From contig MNCI01008572.1 of NCBI GenBank assembly GCA_015680685.1, positions 1,578,128 to 1,642,127 of the forward strand: a stretch of DNA of 64,000 nucleotides, in the 5' to 3' direction. Positions 11,346 through 22,200 of the stretch are shown one piece after another. This stretch comes from Gnetum montanum. Taxonomy: Eukaryota > Streptophyta > Gnetopsida > Gnetales > Gnetaceae. How positions within the stretch are numbered: position 1 is the stretch's first letter; the number at the start of each line of letters is the position of its first letter. The translations under genes and the position numbers were made by a program. Under the pieces are notes generated by a model, which was given only the letters and a program-made list of their open reading frames with translations, was not told the DNA's origin and did not search any database.

Positions 11346-13514
11346 TGAGAGAGCAAACGAATATGCATGGAACAAAATGAGGAGACAAACCATGCCAACA
11401 ATGAAGGCATAGACACATTGAAACATGAGCGTTGCCAACTTCCACCCCTCAACCTAAAAACATCAGTTGGGAGAAGTTGGGCACTTCTATAAAATTCAAA
11501 CAAACACTCATTATTTTTGACCTCTTCCTTACAATTCAGTCATGGGGGAGATGGCCACCTCTACTAATCATATGGGGCCCTCACTTATTTTAAGTTTTTA
11601 TTTTACAATGTTTTTGTTTTACACTTTTTTTTCTTTCACATTTTTGTTTTACAACTTTCTTTAACTTTTCTTGTTTTTGTTTTGCAACATCGTTATACTT
11701 TTCTAGTTTTTGTGTGTGTGTGTGTGTGTGTGTTCCACCCTATAAGTTTGTCACCAAATAAGTGTTCGAAATGATGGTATGAACTGTTTTCATGTTGATT
11801 GCTAATGTTTGGTTTTTACCTTTAAGTCACAATGTTGATACTAAGGTATGTTCTTTTGATATGGCAGGCAATGAGATCATTTCATCCATCCATCCACAAG
11901 TTCTATGGTCTCTCTTGGCTTGGAAATGTATAGTCCTCTTTTAATAAAAACTTTAACAAATCGGTGACTGGGCATTTCTCAAACTAAGGAAGGACTCAAG
12001 GTTCAAAAAGGGTGTGACTTCAAGGGAACTTGATGCTTTTGTGATGGCCATTCTCTTGGGTGCTTGGATTTTTTCTTTTTGAGTTTTCTTGTCGTTCCGA
12101 TGTTACCCCAATTATCAAAAGATGAGACAATAAAAATAAGAAGTCTTTGCATGGTGTGGTTCTCATGCATAAAAACACAAAACACAAAACACAAAAAAAA
12201 AGAGAGAAAAAAAAGAGAAGAGAAAAGAGAAAAAAGTGAGAATTCAAAGCACACCCCTTAGATGAAATAAACTTGGGCTACAAGCACTGGTTATGGAACC
12301 AAAAGTGTTCCTTCTAACTAAGGCCCTTCTCACTTCCCATTCTCTCCTTTGTTTCATCAGAATGGTGGTGGATCTTTGGGGAAGCATTCTTATTACTCAA
12401 GTTTATGGTTTGGCCAAATGCATTGATGCAAAGTCACTGGATGTGGTTGGTTTGAGGCTGGAGTTGGAATGAGATTTTCCAAGTTACATTAATCATAAAA
12501 CACACAAGGGGCTATACACCACCTTCTTTGGGATTCCATTCCATTCTCTTCTCTCCCCCCTTCTCTCCATTGTTCACCTCATTGCCAGTTGTATCATTAG
12601 TGTATATACTTTGGTTGATGCATTTTTTTCTTTTGGTAAATTCTTGCGGTTAAGACTTTAACTCTTATTCCAAATGACATTCCTAGAGCCTACAGACTCT
12701 TCGAATGTGGGTTTTTTAGGGCATTAAGGGCATGAGCCTACTTTGGGGAGGACCCACTGACATTCCTAGTTGGTGCACCAGTTAACCTCTTTTCCTTAAT
12801 ATTTTGCAATTAATTTTATTTTGTTCATTTCCATCTTGACATCCATTTCATTGATGCCATATTTGTCCCTTTTTATCTATATTTCTTACTCCTTTCCTTT
12901 CTCCATTCTAACGCTACCAGAGGTTTGCGATTAGTCATGGGGGTATGGGGCCCGATTTTTTGGATTTTCTCCTAGCCCTAAATTTTTTGATTTTTTTCCT
13001 AACCCCTACACCTTTGGTAGTCATCATTAATACATTCCCAGATCCACAATTAGCCATACCACAACCTAGCTAATGAACCCACACCGAAGCAAGTTATTAA
13101 CTACATTGAAATTCATTTACTCTTGCTAATATAAAATTTGTTGTGTGTGCAGATGACGATCATACAAAAATGGATTAGATCTAGGGAAAAACACTTGGAA
13201 TGGAGTAGTGCTAAAGTGGCTATGTAAGGAGCAAGATCGATGATGAGCTTACGGATGGACAACGAAAGGCGCAATCTTGGCGTTGGTAGCAACAACACTT
13301 CTTTCTCTCTCTCTTTCTCAACTACCAACTAAGGCTTGATGTCATTGTAATAAGGTGTTCAACCTTGTTGTCATGAACACTAGTTTTGTCAAGTCTTGTG
13401 ATGATGATCCATTCACATGTCATCCCATTAGTTCCATTCCCCTCAATAATCCCATACCTTCCAGATATTATTGTAAGGAACTCGAGGACAAGTTTTCATT
13501 CAGTCATGGGGGTA
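11346..13514 (+). other. Non-coding 3' spacer of the Athila-like element
   Basis: No supported coding sequence. It contains a (TG)n microsatellite at 11711-11732 and a strongly purine-rich A/G tract at about 12184-12245. A segment near 12300-12350 (AACTAAGGCCCTTCTCACTTCC) also occurs, reverse-complemented, near 44430-44460 in the other element. The purine motif AGTCATGGGGG occurs three times (11540, 12933 and 13502 regions). The last copy abuts the 3' LTR and is the probable polypurine tract; the first, with GAGATGGCC after it, corresponds to 45285-45305 in the other element and could be an internal one. Confidence 0.6.
11711..11732. repeat. (TG)n microsatellite
   Basis: Eleven TG units in a row within the spacer of the Athila-like element. 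Confidence 0.95.
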
Positions 13515-13527
13515 TGATGGGTCGTGG

Positions 13528-13557
13528 TATCGCGTACACGATATCGTGTACGCGATA
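13528..13557. promoter_or_regulatory. 30-bp perfect palindrome at the start of U3
   Basis: Positions 13528-13542 are the exact reverse complement of 13543-13557, centred on GATATC, with nested TATCGCG/CGCGATA and GTACACG/CGTGTAC arms. It lies 13 bp inside the LTR and about 20-30 bp upstream of the TATA box, where transcription factors bind U3. The 5' LTR keeps only a degraded half (ACGCGATATCAC near 7122). A regulatory role is inferred from position and symmetry. Confidence 0.55.
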
Positions 13558-13613
13558 TCGCGGTCTGTCATCATATCTATAAATAAGAGGTGGCACTCCC
13601 TTGTTTCCCCATC

Positions 13614-14095
13614 NNNNNNNNNNNNNNNNNNNNNNNNNNNNNNNNNNNNNNNNNNNNNNNNNNNNNNNNNNNNNNNNNNNNNNNNNNNNNNNNNNNNNNN
13701 NNNNNNNNNNNNNNNNNNNNNNNNNNNNNNNNNNNNNNNNNNNNNNNNNNNNNNNNNNNNNNNNNNNNNNNNNNNNNNNNNNNNNNNNNNNNNNNNNNNN
13801 NNNNNNNNNNNNNNNNNNNNNNNNNNNNNNNNNNNNNNNNNNNNNNNNNNNNNNNNNNNNNNNNNNNNNNNNNNNNNNNNNNNNNNNNNNNNNNNNNNNN
13901 NNNNNNNNNNNNNNNNNNNNNNNNNNNNNNNNNNNNNNNNNNNNNNNNNNNNNNNNNNNNNNNNNNNNNNNNNNNNNNNNNNNNNNNNNNNNNNNNNNNN
14001 NNNNNNNNNNNNNNNNNNNNNNNNNNNNNNNNNNNNNNNNNNNNNNNNNNNNNNNNNNNNNNNNNNNNNNNNNNNNNNNNNNNNNNNNNNNNNNN
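13614..14095. other. Assembly gap (482 N) inside the 3' LTR
   Basis: The corresponding part of the 5' LTR (7186-7333) is only 148 bp, so the number of Ns probably overstates the missing sequence. Confidence 0.95.
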
Positions 14096-14841
14096 AGCTT
14101 TCCGGATAAACCTTGTAGTGCATAGAATAGGATTTTATTTATTGTTTTCTCTCTCACCCTTAAACTCCTAGAACGTGGTATGCGTATGACTTGATTATGA
14201 GCATCTAAGGATGTGTATGGTTAATCAAGGAATCGGTTGCTCATCGCGATGCGGTATGAGTACAACTTGATTACGAGCATCTAGTGTGACTACTTGGTAA
14301 CCCAGTGGTGTATCTAGGATCTATGCTTGGTAATCCTGGTGGTAGTCGTGCACCAAGATGTGTACGGTTAGTCAAGGAATCGGCTACTCATCACACTTAG
14401 GCTAGATAGCTTCCTCAACCCTTTCCTCCTAGTTAAGTGCCTTAGTATGACCACTTCAAGCACGTGCATTACATGTGGTGATCCCAGTGACGATTAGCGT
14501 TTGGTAGCCACAGTTGCATCGGTTCAGGGTGTGTACGGTAAGTGGGAACAGATGCTAACACTAGGTAGTTTAGACTTAGTTCATTAGTTAGAGTTAGTTA
14601 GTTTCTCAACCCTTCACTCATTAGCATAGGAGACATAAAACATAAAACTATAAAAATCATATACCTCGGACTTACTTAACCATACACCGTGAAAACTACA
14701 AGTATGTTTGGAAAGACAATGAATAATTAACCCTAAGTGTTCCATGGGGCGTGTAGGCATTTAGTCTGCGGAGTTCAACTGGATCGTGCGTGCTACAGTT
14801 GTTTCGTATGGTTGAGTGTAGGGGTATCTCACCACTCATTA

Positions 14842-14846
14842 ATGGG
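14842..14846. repeat. Target-site duplication, right copy (ATGGG)
   Basis: Exact match to 7111-7115. The next base is 14847, then the stop codon of the minus-strand GST-like gene (14848-14850). Confidence 0.9.
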
Positions 14847-14847
14847 G

Positions 14848-14936
14848 TTAAACAACATATGCTTCTTGTAGATATTCAATTATTTTAGCACCTTCAAAAT
14901 ATTCACTCCAGTGTTTGGATCCTCCAGATATGGTAC
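14848..14936 (-). pseudogene. GST-like gene last exon with one-base deletion
   Basis: Preceded by ACTTATCAG. It encodes VPYLEDPNTGVNI, then after restoring phase FEGAKIIEYLQEAYVV and a TAA stop at 14848-14850, the natural C-terminus of the family. The 89-bp length is one short of 30 codons; the missing base lies in the run at 14895-14900. The Athila-like element begins its target duplication 1 bp beyond the stop. Confidence 0.75.
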
Positions 14937-16559
14937 CTGATAAGTATGAACTAGAATGTCATTCTTCAACAATAAATTGATGGAAGATAGCAAAGGACAA
15001 AACATTATATAATTTTTATAGTCTTTAAAGGTAAAAGCAATTTGTTAAGTCATACCAAGTGAAATTATAAAATAAGGCTCCAAGGATATGGTGTATAAAA
15101 CCTGAAAGTGCCCTATTTTCTCATAAAGAACTTACCTATTTGCACTTCCATGAGTAGTACTATAGTTATAAAGAGATGTGAGTGAAATAGACTTATTGAA
15201 GATTCAAGTGTTATCTAATTTTAAAATATCCTTTTAAATTGGGAAAAAATTTTAATATTAGCATAAAATCATTTGAGATATGAATAATTTTGTTGAAAGG
15301 ACAAGGAATAGAGATTACAGTATGCTAGTAGAAACTATAAGTAGAAAATGTAATATCTCTCATTAGTTCAAGGTTCATCTTTCACACCACCACATAGAGA
15401 TGGTATGAAGGCTTCCTACATTATAGTTTTTAGAAAAAGAAAATGATGATATTATTGAACAAATGAATATTTTTACATTCAATACATTAGATTGCATAGA
15501 TAAGTTCACAAAATTTATTGATTTAAAAGTATGGATTGTACCTATGATACACATGAGGCAACTCTATCTCCACTAAGGTTTCTCTCAAAATTTTTCAAAA
15601 ATTAGATGGTTACATGTTAAAAGAACTTATTTGCAATCTATGAGCTATGATACAAACATAAAGGTTGTAGGTGGGAAAGAAAAGCATTGAAATTTTGATA
15701 AGAATTTTACAACATTATATGAGAAACAAATCTTCTTCATATTTTCAAAGAGCATATCATATTGCCTTTAGAAAAACAAAAGAATTACATCTTTGGAGAT
15801 GGGACCTTAGGGAAATGTACCTATAGTTGATTTTGTAAGCTTCATCTTTCTTATACTTAATTGCATATTCCTCCATGAAGTATTTATTCAGTGCATTTTA
15901 GTCACTCTTCTCTAGGTCCTTCAATATTAACTAATTTTGGGTATGGTTGGAGGCCACTTTGAGAGTAGAATACCACAGGTGCACTGTGAACCTAGTAGCT
16001 ATATAGATGGCTAAATGTACTTGATAATAATAACTGGCAACAAGATTTCATTTTTTATGCTTCTTACCAAATCATTCATATGTTAGAATGGTAGAGCACT
16101 AATGCCAATGGTACTTAAATTTTCATTTACTTTTACAAGCTTAAGAAGTTTAAAGTATAATTTAGGAGTCTATATGATGAAAGAAAAAAGCAAGGAGAAT
16201 CTCTACAATATTCAATAAGAGATTAAGAGATAATGACTAGGATAAAAATAAAATATTTTAAAGAGAGAATTTAATCTTAATTTAAAAAGCTCTAGAGTTG
16301 AAGGAAAAAAATATTAATTTCAAAGATCTTGAATCCAATGGATCAAGAAAGGATATGGTAACTTTGAACTCTAATTTAGCATTCAATGGCGTCTAGTAGC
16401 CATTATCATAATGTGGATACCATGCTGATAAATACAAAATTACTACTAATTATTTTGAAAATGTATTTCCATCTTATAAGCTTTGAATAGGAAGGATTTT
16501 TGAGCAAATTCATTGATGATATCTAGTCTAGTAGTAAATCTTTTAAACAACCTTGTAAC
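14937..16559. other. Intron of the GST-like gene, unassigned DNA
   Basis: AT-rich, no recognisable coding sequence on either strand. I searched it by eye for the missing exon of the second GST domain and did not find it. Confidence 0.4.
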
Positions 16560-16990
16560 TAATTTAAAAAAGTGATTTGCACACTAAAAATGATAAAGCA
16601 CCAAGGCTTTCCTGTAGATCTTTGTAGTAGTGTTGGGATACTATGGGAAAGCTTCTATAAGATATGATACATGAAATTAAGATATATAGTTGTTACAATA
16701 TTTCAATTCCACATAGATTACCTTTCATCTTAGGGAGCAAGGTGCAACATTTATCTTTAATTTTAGACCCAACTATTTTGTGAGAAGTTATGTGTAAGTG
16801 GCTTGTAAATGGATACAAGCCACTTACAAATTATTACAAAGAAAAACATAGAGTCATGTATGATGGGTAATAATTGTTACAATGATAGCCATGAGCAACA
16901 ATGAAAGTTGCTACCAAAATATAAAATACAAAAATAGGCAAGAAAGAAAAGAGGATCAAAGGTAAAATGTGGAGAATGCCTTCCTTCCCA
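16560..16990 (+). pseudogene. Probable LINE reverse transcriptase scrap
   Basis: Plus-strand translation contains a HQGFPVDLCSSVGILWESF-like segment reminiscent of the APGPDGF-x-x-x-FF...W motif of LINE RT. It is followed at a suitable distance by FCEKLCVSGL(V)N-Y-KPLT, resembling the YK-SK-LANRLKPLL motif. Many stops and frameshifts. It sits in a GST-gene intron, on the strand opposite the gene. Confidence 0.3.
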
Positions 16991-17559
16991 TAGGTCATGG
17001 CCTTTGGGCAATAGGATGACACCTATCACATTAAGTTCTTTTTCAAGAGCTCACTAATGCACAACTAGATCTCATCTTCATTTCTCATGAGAGTTTTTCT
17101 TGTTTGGTAAAGATGCATGTGCCACATTTGAGAAGCAGAATGAAATCAAATTTTGAGTGATTAAAGATACTATGTAGAAATTGTATTTGGTAATCTTGTG
17201 TAATCATTTGATAGAGAGATGAATAATTCAAGACAAAAATTAGGTATTTGAATCAAAAAATTTCTAGACAGATATCAAGACATGTTGCCACTTGAACTAT
17301 TACAGACTCTATCATGATTGAAAAATAAAGTCTAGAATAGCTCTAGGCATTCAAACAGTATAAAAATTAAAATGCCCAAAGCTATGAAAATTAAAATGAT
17401 GGCTTGAAGGTTTAGTTTAAAAGTAATATTTTTGACCCTTAAAATCTTCGTTTGCTGCTCCTATGTTTTTTGTCACTAAGGAAGATGGATCCTCAAGGTT
17501 GTGTTATTAATACAAATTATCAAATAAACACAACTATAAAGAACAAGTATATGGTGTTA

Positions 17560-18140
17560 TTGATATAGGATCTCTTCAACCACTTCACTAAAGTACTATA
17601 TTTTACCCAATTGGATTTAAGCCAAGGTTGTTATCGCATTAGAATAGCATGAGGTAATCAAAATAACATTTCATGTGTCACTAGGTATGGGACCTATTAA
17701 TGGGCTATAATGCTTTTCAAGCTTTGTAGCACTCCAACCACTTTCTATGCTCTTATAAATAATACTTTCATTCAATTTTGAATGAAATTTTGGTTATCTA
17801 CTTAATGATATATTTATATATAGCCAAACTCTAAAGGACCATATTCTGCATATTAGATGATCTTTGAAACGTTGTTGCAAAGTTAGTTGTATGTGAGAAG
17901 ATAAGTGTTAATTTACTTAGATAGAAATGAAATTCCTTAGGCATATTGTCAGATATGGAATTGTTAAACCTAATCCATGGGTAGAATTTTGGCATGTATC
18001 CACAGTTCTTATATTTGGGAAGTTAAGAAACTACCTACCAAGAAACATATTTTCTAGTTACATAAAAATTTGAATGTGTTTATTCTAGATATCATCCTTA
18101 AAATTTTAACACCCAACACAATAGAATGATTTGTCTAGGG
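17560..18140 (+). pseudogene. Ty3/gypsy reverse transcriptase fragment (chromovirus-like)
   Basis: Reads DLFNHFTKVLYFTQLDLSQG, then CYRIRIA, CVTRYGTY, ST(P)TTFYALINNTF, then in the next frame YLLNDIFIYSQTLKDHILH (YLDDI active site with the first catalytic Asp altered to Leu-Asn context) and IKFL-HIVRYGI. This is the order of the gypsy RT core. Frame changes and stops make it a dead fragment. The sequence differs clearly from the Athila- and Tat-type RTs in this window, so it comes from a third gypsy lineage. It lies in an intron of the GST-like gene. Confidence 0.7.
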
Positions 18141-18196
18141 TAAATTTATTTTTTTAAAAATTACAACATAATACAACAGTGGTAGAAAATACTAAC

Positions 18197-18255
18197 CTCA
18201 TATGCCCATAAATCAATTGGCTTTTCTAGATGTTTTGCTAGACTATAAATAGATC
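18197..18255 (-). CDS. GST-like gene exon: linker before second GST_N domain
   Basis: Bounded by TGCAAG on its 5' side and GTTAGT on its 3' side. The 59-bp exon encodes SIYSLAKHLEKPIDLWAYE, matching the SSY-PAKLPPKPLELWAYE type linker of the family. It starts in phase 1, compatible with the exon at 19895-19964, and ends in phase 0. Confidence 0.7.
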
Positions 18256-18944
18256 CTTGCAAACATTTGAGTTTTTTGATTATAACAAAGTAATATCCCA
18301 AATAAAAATACCAAATTAATGCATATGCTTCTGATGGATAGTCCTATTGATGCATTAACAATGATCTACTTATTTAACTTTGTAGAAAACTATGAGATAA
18401 TTATAATAAATATAATCATCCCAATTAAACATGCATAAATGACTAGCACCCAGATAGTTATATGCATTGCTTTATCATGTAAGCAATTAACATAAATAAA
18501 AAATTTCTCCTAATCCCTTACACCCAGCTTTGCTTATGAATTAACAGTAAATAACAAGAAAAATTAAAGTGATCAATTATCCCTTATGACATGCTATGAG
18601 AATAAACATAAATAGATAGATTAGAGAAATGATGAACATGTTTCCACATATATTTCATGTGTTTTTGTAAAATTTGCAAAACATCAAAGAGGTTAAGTGA
18701 GATGAGTAAAATGTGACCATTTTGTTAGAATTATCATGAGTGAAAACATTAGTAATTTGAATAGGTGAAATAAGAATACATTTTCTACATGGAAACATGC
18801 CATCCATGGTCTTCCACAACCTAGGTCATATTGCCAATTGATGTTAATGAATGGTCCTTTGAACTTTGAAGATGAATTTGATGTTGATAGATGTCATCCA
18901 GTTTCACATAGAGCAGTATTCACCATTTTAAACTAACACTATCA

Positions 18945-19395
18945 TGACTCACTATACGACGTGAAGTAGGTTATGATGTTACCTTTTCTAATCAACCAAT
19001 CATTGCAAATCTAGTTGTTAACTAATGACTAATGTTGTTTAATATTCCATTCCCCATCCTTTAAAATAATAAATAATAAATAATAAATAAATAAAAAGAA
19101 AGAAAAATATTTTCTACCGATTCTATTACAAATCATGTAACCATGCTTTCTTTTTCTTGTGGGAACCTATTTTAATCTAATTCATCATACTTAGTCATAT
19201 TGACAAATAAATGCTAAGGATATTCTGATGACATGCCCAGATGCAACCAACTATAAATTTTATCCTTAATAAAATTACCATGTTACATGTTTGGTAAAAA
19301 AAAAATTACTCATGAAATCAAATACTAGGATGACTCAGTGTACCATGTTAAGTAGGTTATGATGTTACCTTTTCTAATTGATCGATGATTGCATA
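18945..19395 (+). repeat. Dispersed direct repeat of about 65 bp, two copies
   Basis: 18948-19015 and 19331-19394 share AAGTAGGTTATGATGTTACC and following TTTTCTAAT with CAATCATTGCA/CGATGATTGCA. Both are in the GST-gene intron. No coding content; origin unknown. Confidence 0.6.
19072..19095. repeat. (AATA)n-like simple repeat
   Basis: Short run of ATAATAA/ATAAATAA units. Confidence 0.8.
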
Positions 19396-19894
19396 TACAA
19401 CATTGTAAATCAAAATTTTATATAGTATAGAAAATATTTTCTCATGAAATCATAACATCTTTTTTGGCAAAGTATAGTGGAGATTGAAAGTCAATATGTT
19501 ATATGTTAATTAATAACCATAAATTTTTACAAATGTATAAAAGTCCAATTTAAAAATGATAGTTTTGTAATATTTATTGAGTTTGATCAAGTTACCCTAA
19601 TGTGTAAAAGTGTTTAAATAACTAAATGAGTTAAATTATATTAAAACATTTAATAGGTAAAAATATGGTTGTACATGTGATAAAAAATAGATTTAAGTAT
19701 ATCTCCTTATCATTAACATAATTATTTTACCTAGTAATTTAGTATTTTATATAAATCTAAATCCCATAAAGAATTTTAAAATAAAATAGAATTATATCTT
19801 CCAAGTTTTTTCATATGAATTTTATGTTTATGCAATACAAAGAAATTTATTGGTTTAAGAAAAATTGTAAGATTAAATGAAATAGCAAGGTTAC

Positions 19895-19964
19895 CATAAT
19901 GTCTAGCCAAATATTTGATTATGTCATCAGATTCATACATTGATACACCTTTGTTCAAATCCAC
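19895..19964 (-). CDS. GST-like gene exon: end of first GST_N domain
   Basis: Preceded on the minus strand by a T-rich tract ending TTATAG and followed by GTAACC. The 70-bp exon encodes VDLNKGVSMYESDDIIKYL then ARHY, ending in phase 1. The DPNTGVSMYES-DDI-KYL pattern is the hallmark end of the GST N-terminal fold in this family. DPNTG is changed to DLNKG here, which suggests relaxed constraint or divergence. Confidence 0.75.
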
Positions 19965-20449
19965 CTATAATGAAAAATAACACATGTTATCATATGAAGA
20001 CCATGTACATGATATGCATACATTTTCAAGAATTGTACATAGTAAAATATGAAAACATGTCTTTGTCTAAATTTAAGACATTTAACATTATGGAATAATG
20101 TTTAGTAAAAAAATATAAAAGTACATGTGCAAACAGATGAATCATTCATATCATGTAAACCAAGAAATGCAATCACATAACAGTAAAAAATGAAAATGTC
20201 ATTATCAACCAAAAAAAATTTTTAAAACATTTGAACTTATTTCTAAGACCTCAAGTTATATGCCTCATTGCTTATTAACCATATTTCATCTTGAAAATTT
20301 TGTTCACTTACTTAACCAAATAGCTCATGTTGCGATAAAGGCATCAAGATGACTATCAATTGATGAAGATAAATATTAGTTTAAGGTCTTGATAGACTAT
20401 GTTTCTAGTTCAAGGTCATAGTAGATGGTGATGAGCAAGCTCACTTGTT

Positions 20450-21330
20450 GATGATCATTGGCTACATGTAATATGGCTTTAGATAGGAGTGATTGATTGG
20501 ATTAGCCAACTCATTCCCATTCATGTCTATTATTTTGAAGGATTCATTGCTGTAGGCTTTTGTGAAAAGGAAGGGTCCTTCCCAGTTGGTAGAGAATTTA
20601 TCTACATGCTCATAGATAGCTTTGAGAACCATGTCACTATCCTTGATCTTGAACTTCTTTAGGTTATGATGGTGGTGTTGCCTCTACCTCTCTTGGTGAT
20701 GCTCAATGTGAGTGAGTGTTTGGACTTGTTGCTCCTCCACCAAATCTAGGTCCATAGTCCACAACTCACTTTGTTAATCATTGATGAAGTTTAAAAGGAC
20801 CACTTAGAGCAATGGTACCTACAATTCAAGGGGTAGAATAACTTTAGAACCATAAAATAGGCTATGAGGGATTACTCTTGTTGCTATGAGATAGGTCATT
20901 CTATAAGCTGAGAGTGCATGGACCAACTGCTCATACCATTTGTTCTTGCTATTGTTGAGCATTTTCTTGAGTAGGTTGATGATGGCTTTTTTTTTTACTT
21001 CAACTTACCCCTTGGCTTGGGGATAGTAACGTGATGAGAAAGAATGTTTAATGCCTAGGTCATGATAAAATTTCTTTGTCTTTTGGCTACTGAACTTTGG
21101 TCCATTGTCTATAACTATGATCATGGGTATGTCAAAATGGACTACAATGTTATCTAGGATAAATTTACAAAATTTCGTAGATGTATTCTTCCTTAGGGGA
21201 ATAGCCTTAATCCACTTGGTAAAGTATTCAATTGTGATGATTATGAAGCTATGTTTGGCCAAAGAATTAGATGTTATAGGTCCAATGATGTTCAACCCCC
21301 ATCACTAAACTGGTCAAGTTATTTGGGTTA
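20450..21330 (-). pseudogene. Integrase core and C-terminal domain
   Basis: 21005-21295 is open and reads MNIIGPITS then YFTKWIKAIPL, DIPMIIVIDNGPKF and FYHDLGIKHSFSS. This is the retroviral-type integrase core; the first catalytic Asp position (DIIGP) is Asn, the second (IDNGPKF) is kept. A C-terminal part follows, with NWEGPFLF-AYSNESF and GNELANPINHSYLKPYY (about 20470-20600), the GPY/F-type module. The stop after the YPQAKG segment breaks the frame. Confidence 0.75.
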
Positions 21331-21859
21331 TGTGTAACTTAGTTGGTGATACATGTATAAGGTTGCTATGAATTTGGCATGTGTCACATCATTTAACCTT
21401 TTGTAGGTAGTCACTTTCCATATAGGGCTAGTAATAGTCTAACTATTTTATCTGAGAGGCTATAACTCTAGGTCCTATATGTCCCCCACAAATACCCTCC
21501 TAAACCTACTCTAGGACTATTTTGGCTTCAGTCTTATCCAAGTAATTTAGGAATATGCCATCATAGGATTGTTGACATAATGTGTTATTGCCTACAATTT
21601 ATGTATGTCATCATTTTGAGTAGTAGTTAGGATTTGTGAAGATTTACCATGAATAAGGTAAAATTTGATGTCATCATACCACTCCTTAGTGGGGGTAGTA
21701 TGAACAATAGCCATAAATGTGTCATCAGTGCTCTACATGATGGAAATAGCATAGTCCATGGTTAAGGTATACAACTTACTAAATACAACCAATGTCACAC
21801 TAAGAGCTCGCATTACAATTGTTTTGGCTATTGTGTTCTCATTTCAGGGTATATGTTGG

Positions 21860-22200
21860 ATATTAATGTTTGTAAATTATTGTAACAATTGTTCCCCTAG
21901 GTCATGGTAAGGTTGTAAGTGTTTGTATTTACTTTCATAGACCTTAGTTAATTATTTAACCACAAGTTGTGAATCACTCTTAATCATCAAGTGTTTGATT
22001 CCAAGGTCATGAGCTACCATCATCCCTCTAATCAAACCTTGATACTCCACTATGTTGTTGGTATATGGAAACTCAAAATGGTAGGTGAAGGGTCAGATCT
22101 CACTAGATGAGAATGTTAAGATGGTAGTGGAGCTAGCCCCATGGGTAGTTGAAGCTCCATCAAAGTGCATGACTACCTCATAACCGTTAGGCGCTTGGGT
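21860..22200 (-). pseudogene. Second RNase H (aRNH) domain
   Basis: Reads MHFDGASTTHG, then FTYHFEFPYTNNIVEYQGL, LGIKHLMIKSDSQLVV and HLQPYHDLGEQLL. This is the RNase H-like fold with D (FDGA), E (VEYQGL) and D (KSDSQL) residues, as in the extra RNase H of Tat elements. A few stops interrupt it. Confidence 0.7.

Larger units (their letters stand above)
7116..14841 (+). mobile_element. Athila-like Ty3/gypsy LTR retrotransposon lacking polymerase
   Basis: A structurally complete element: 5' LTR 7116-8080, tRNA-Asp-type primer site at 8082-8100, gag, retropepsin-like protease, a long non-coding spacer, PPT-like purines and a 3' LTR 13515-14841. Both LTRs start TGATGGG and end CTCATCA/CTCATTA, and the element is flanked by ATGGG at 7111-7115 and 14842-14846. 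No reverse transcriptase, RNase H or integrase is present between protease (ending about 11350) and spacer. The second element at 39.2-52.45 kb shares LTR ends, PBS, gag, protease and spacer but retains polymerase in between, so this copy looks like an internal-deletion, non-autonomous form. gag and protease carry stops, so it is no longer protein-coding. It lies 1 bp past the stop codon of the GST-like gene. Confidence 0.9.
13515..14841 (+). repeat. 3' LTR of the Athila-like element (contains gap)
   Basis: Begins TGATGGG after ATGGGGGTA and ends CACTCATTA, followed by the target duplication ATGGG. It contains a good TATA box (TATAAATAAG, about 13578-13587). Apart from the N run and a CpG-rich palindrome near its start it aligns with the 5' LTR. 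Confidence 0.9.
14848..19964 (-). pseudogene. GST N-terminal/thioredoxin-fold domain protein, 3' part with large introns
   Basis: Three short exons appear on the minus strand in the right order for a plant protein with two tandem GST N-terminal domains: the end of the first domain (19895-19964, VDLNKGVSMYESDDIIKYL), the linker before the second (18197-18255, KHLEKPIDLWAYE) and the C-terminal end (14848-14936, VPYLEDPNTGVNI). Each is bounded by AG and GT in the expected places. The family usually has a segment after the first domain and a SPFC-type exon opening the second; I could not find either, and the 5' exons lie outside or further upstream. Introns hold gypsy and LINE fragments. The last exon lacks one base in a T run, which breaks the frame, so this copy is either a pseudogene or carries a sequence error. 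In the family the domains resemble glutathione- or redox-binding folds; the exact role is not established from sequence. Confidence 0.7.

Noticed and set aside
12003-12261. Three overlapping ORFs with Phe/Ser- or Lys/Glu-rich translations
   Set aside because: Produced by the purine-rich low-complexity tract in the spacer of element 1.
13500-14171. Five long ORFs of 174-217 codons
   Set aside because: They run through 482 Ns within an LTR; no real coding sequence.
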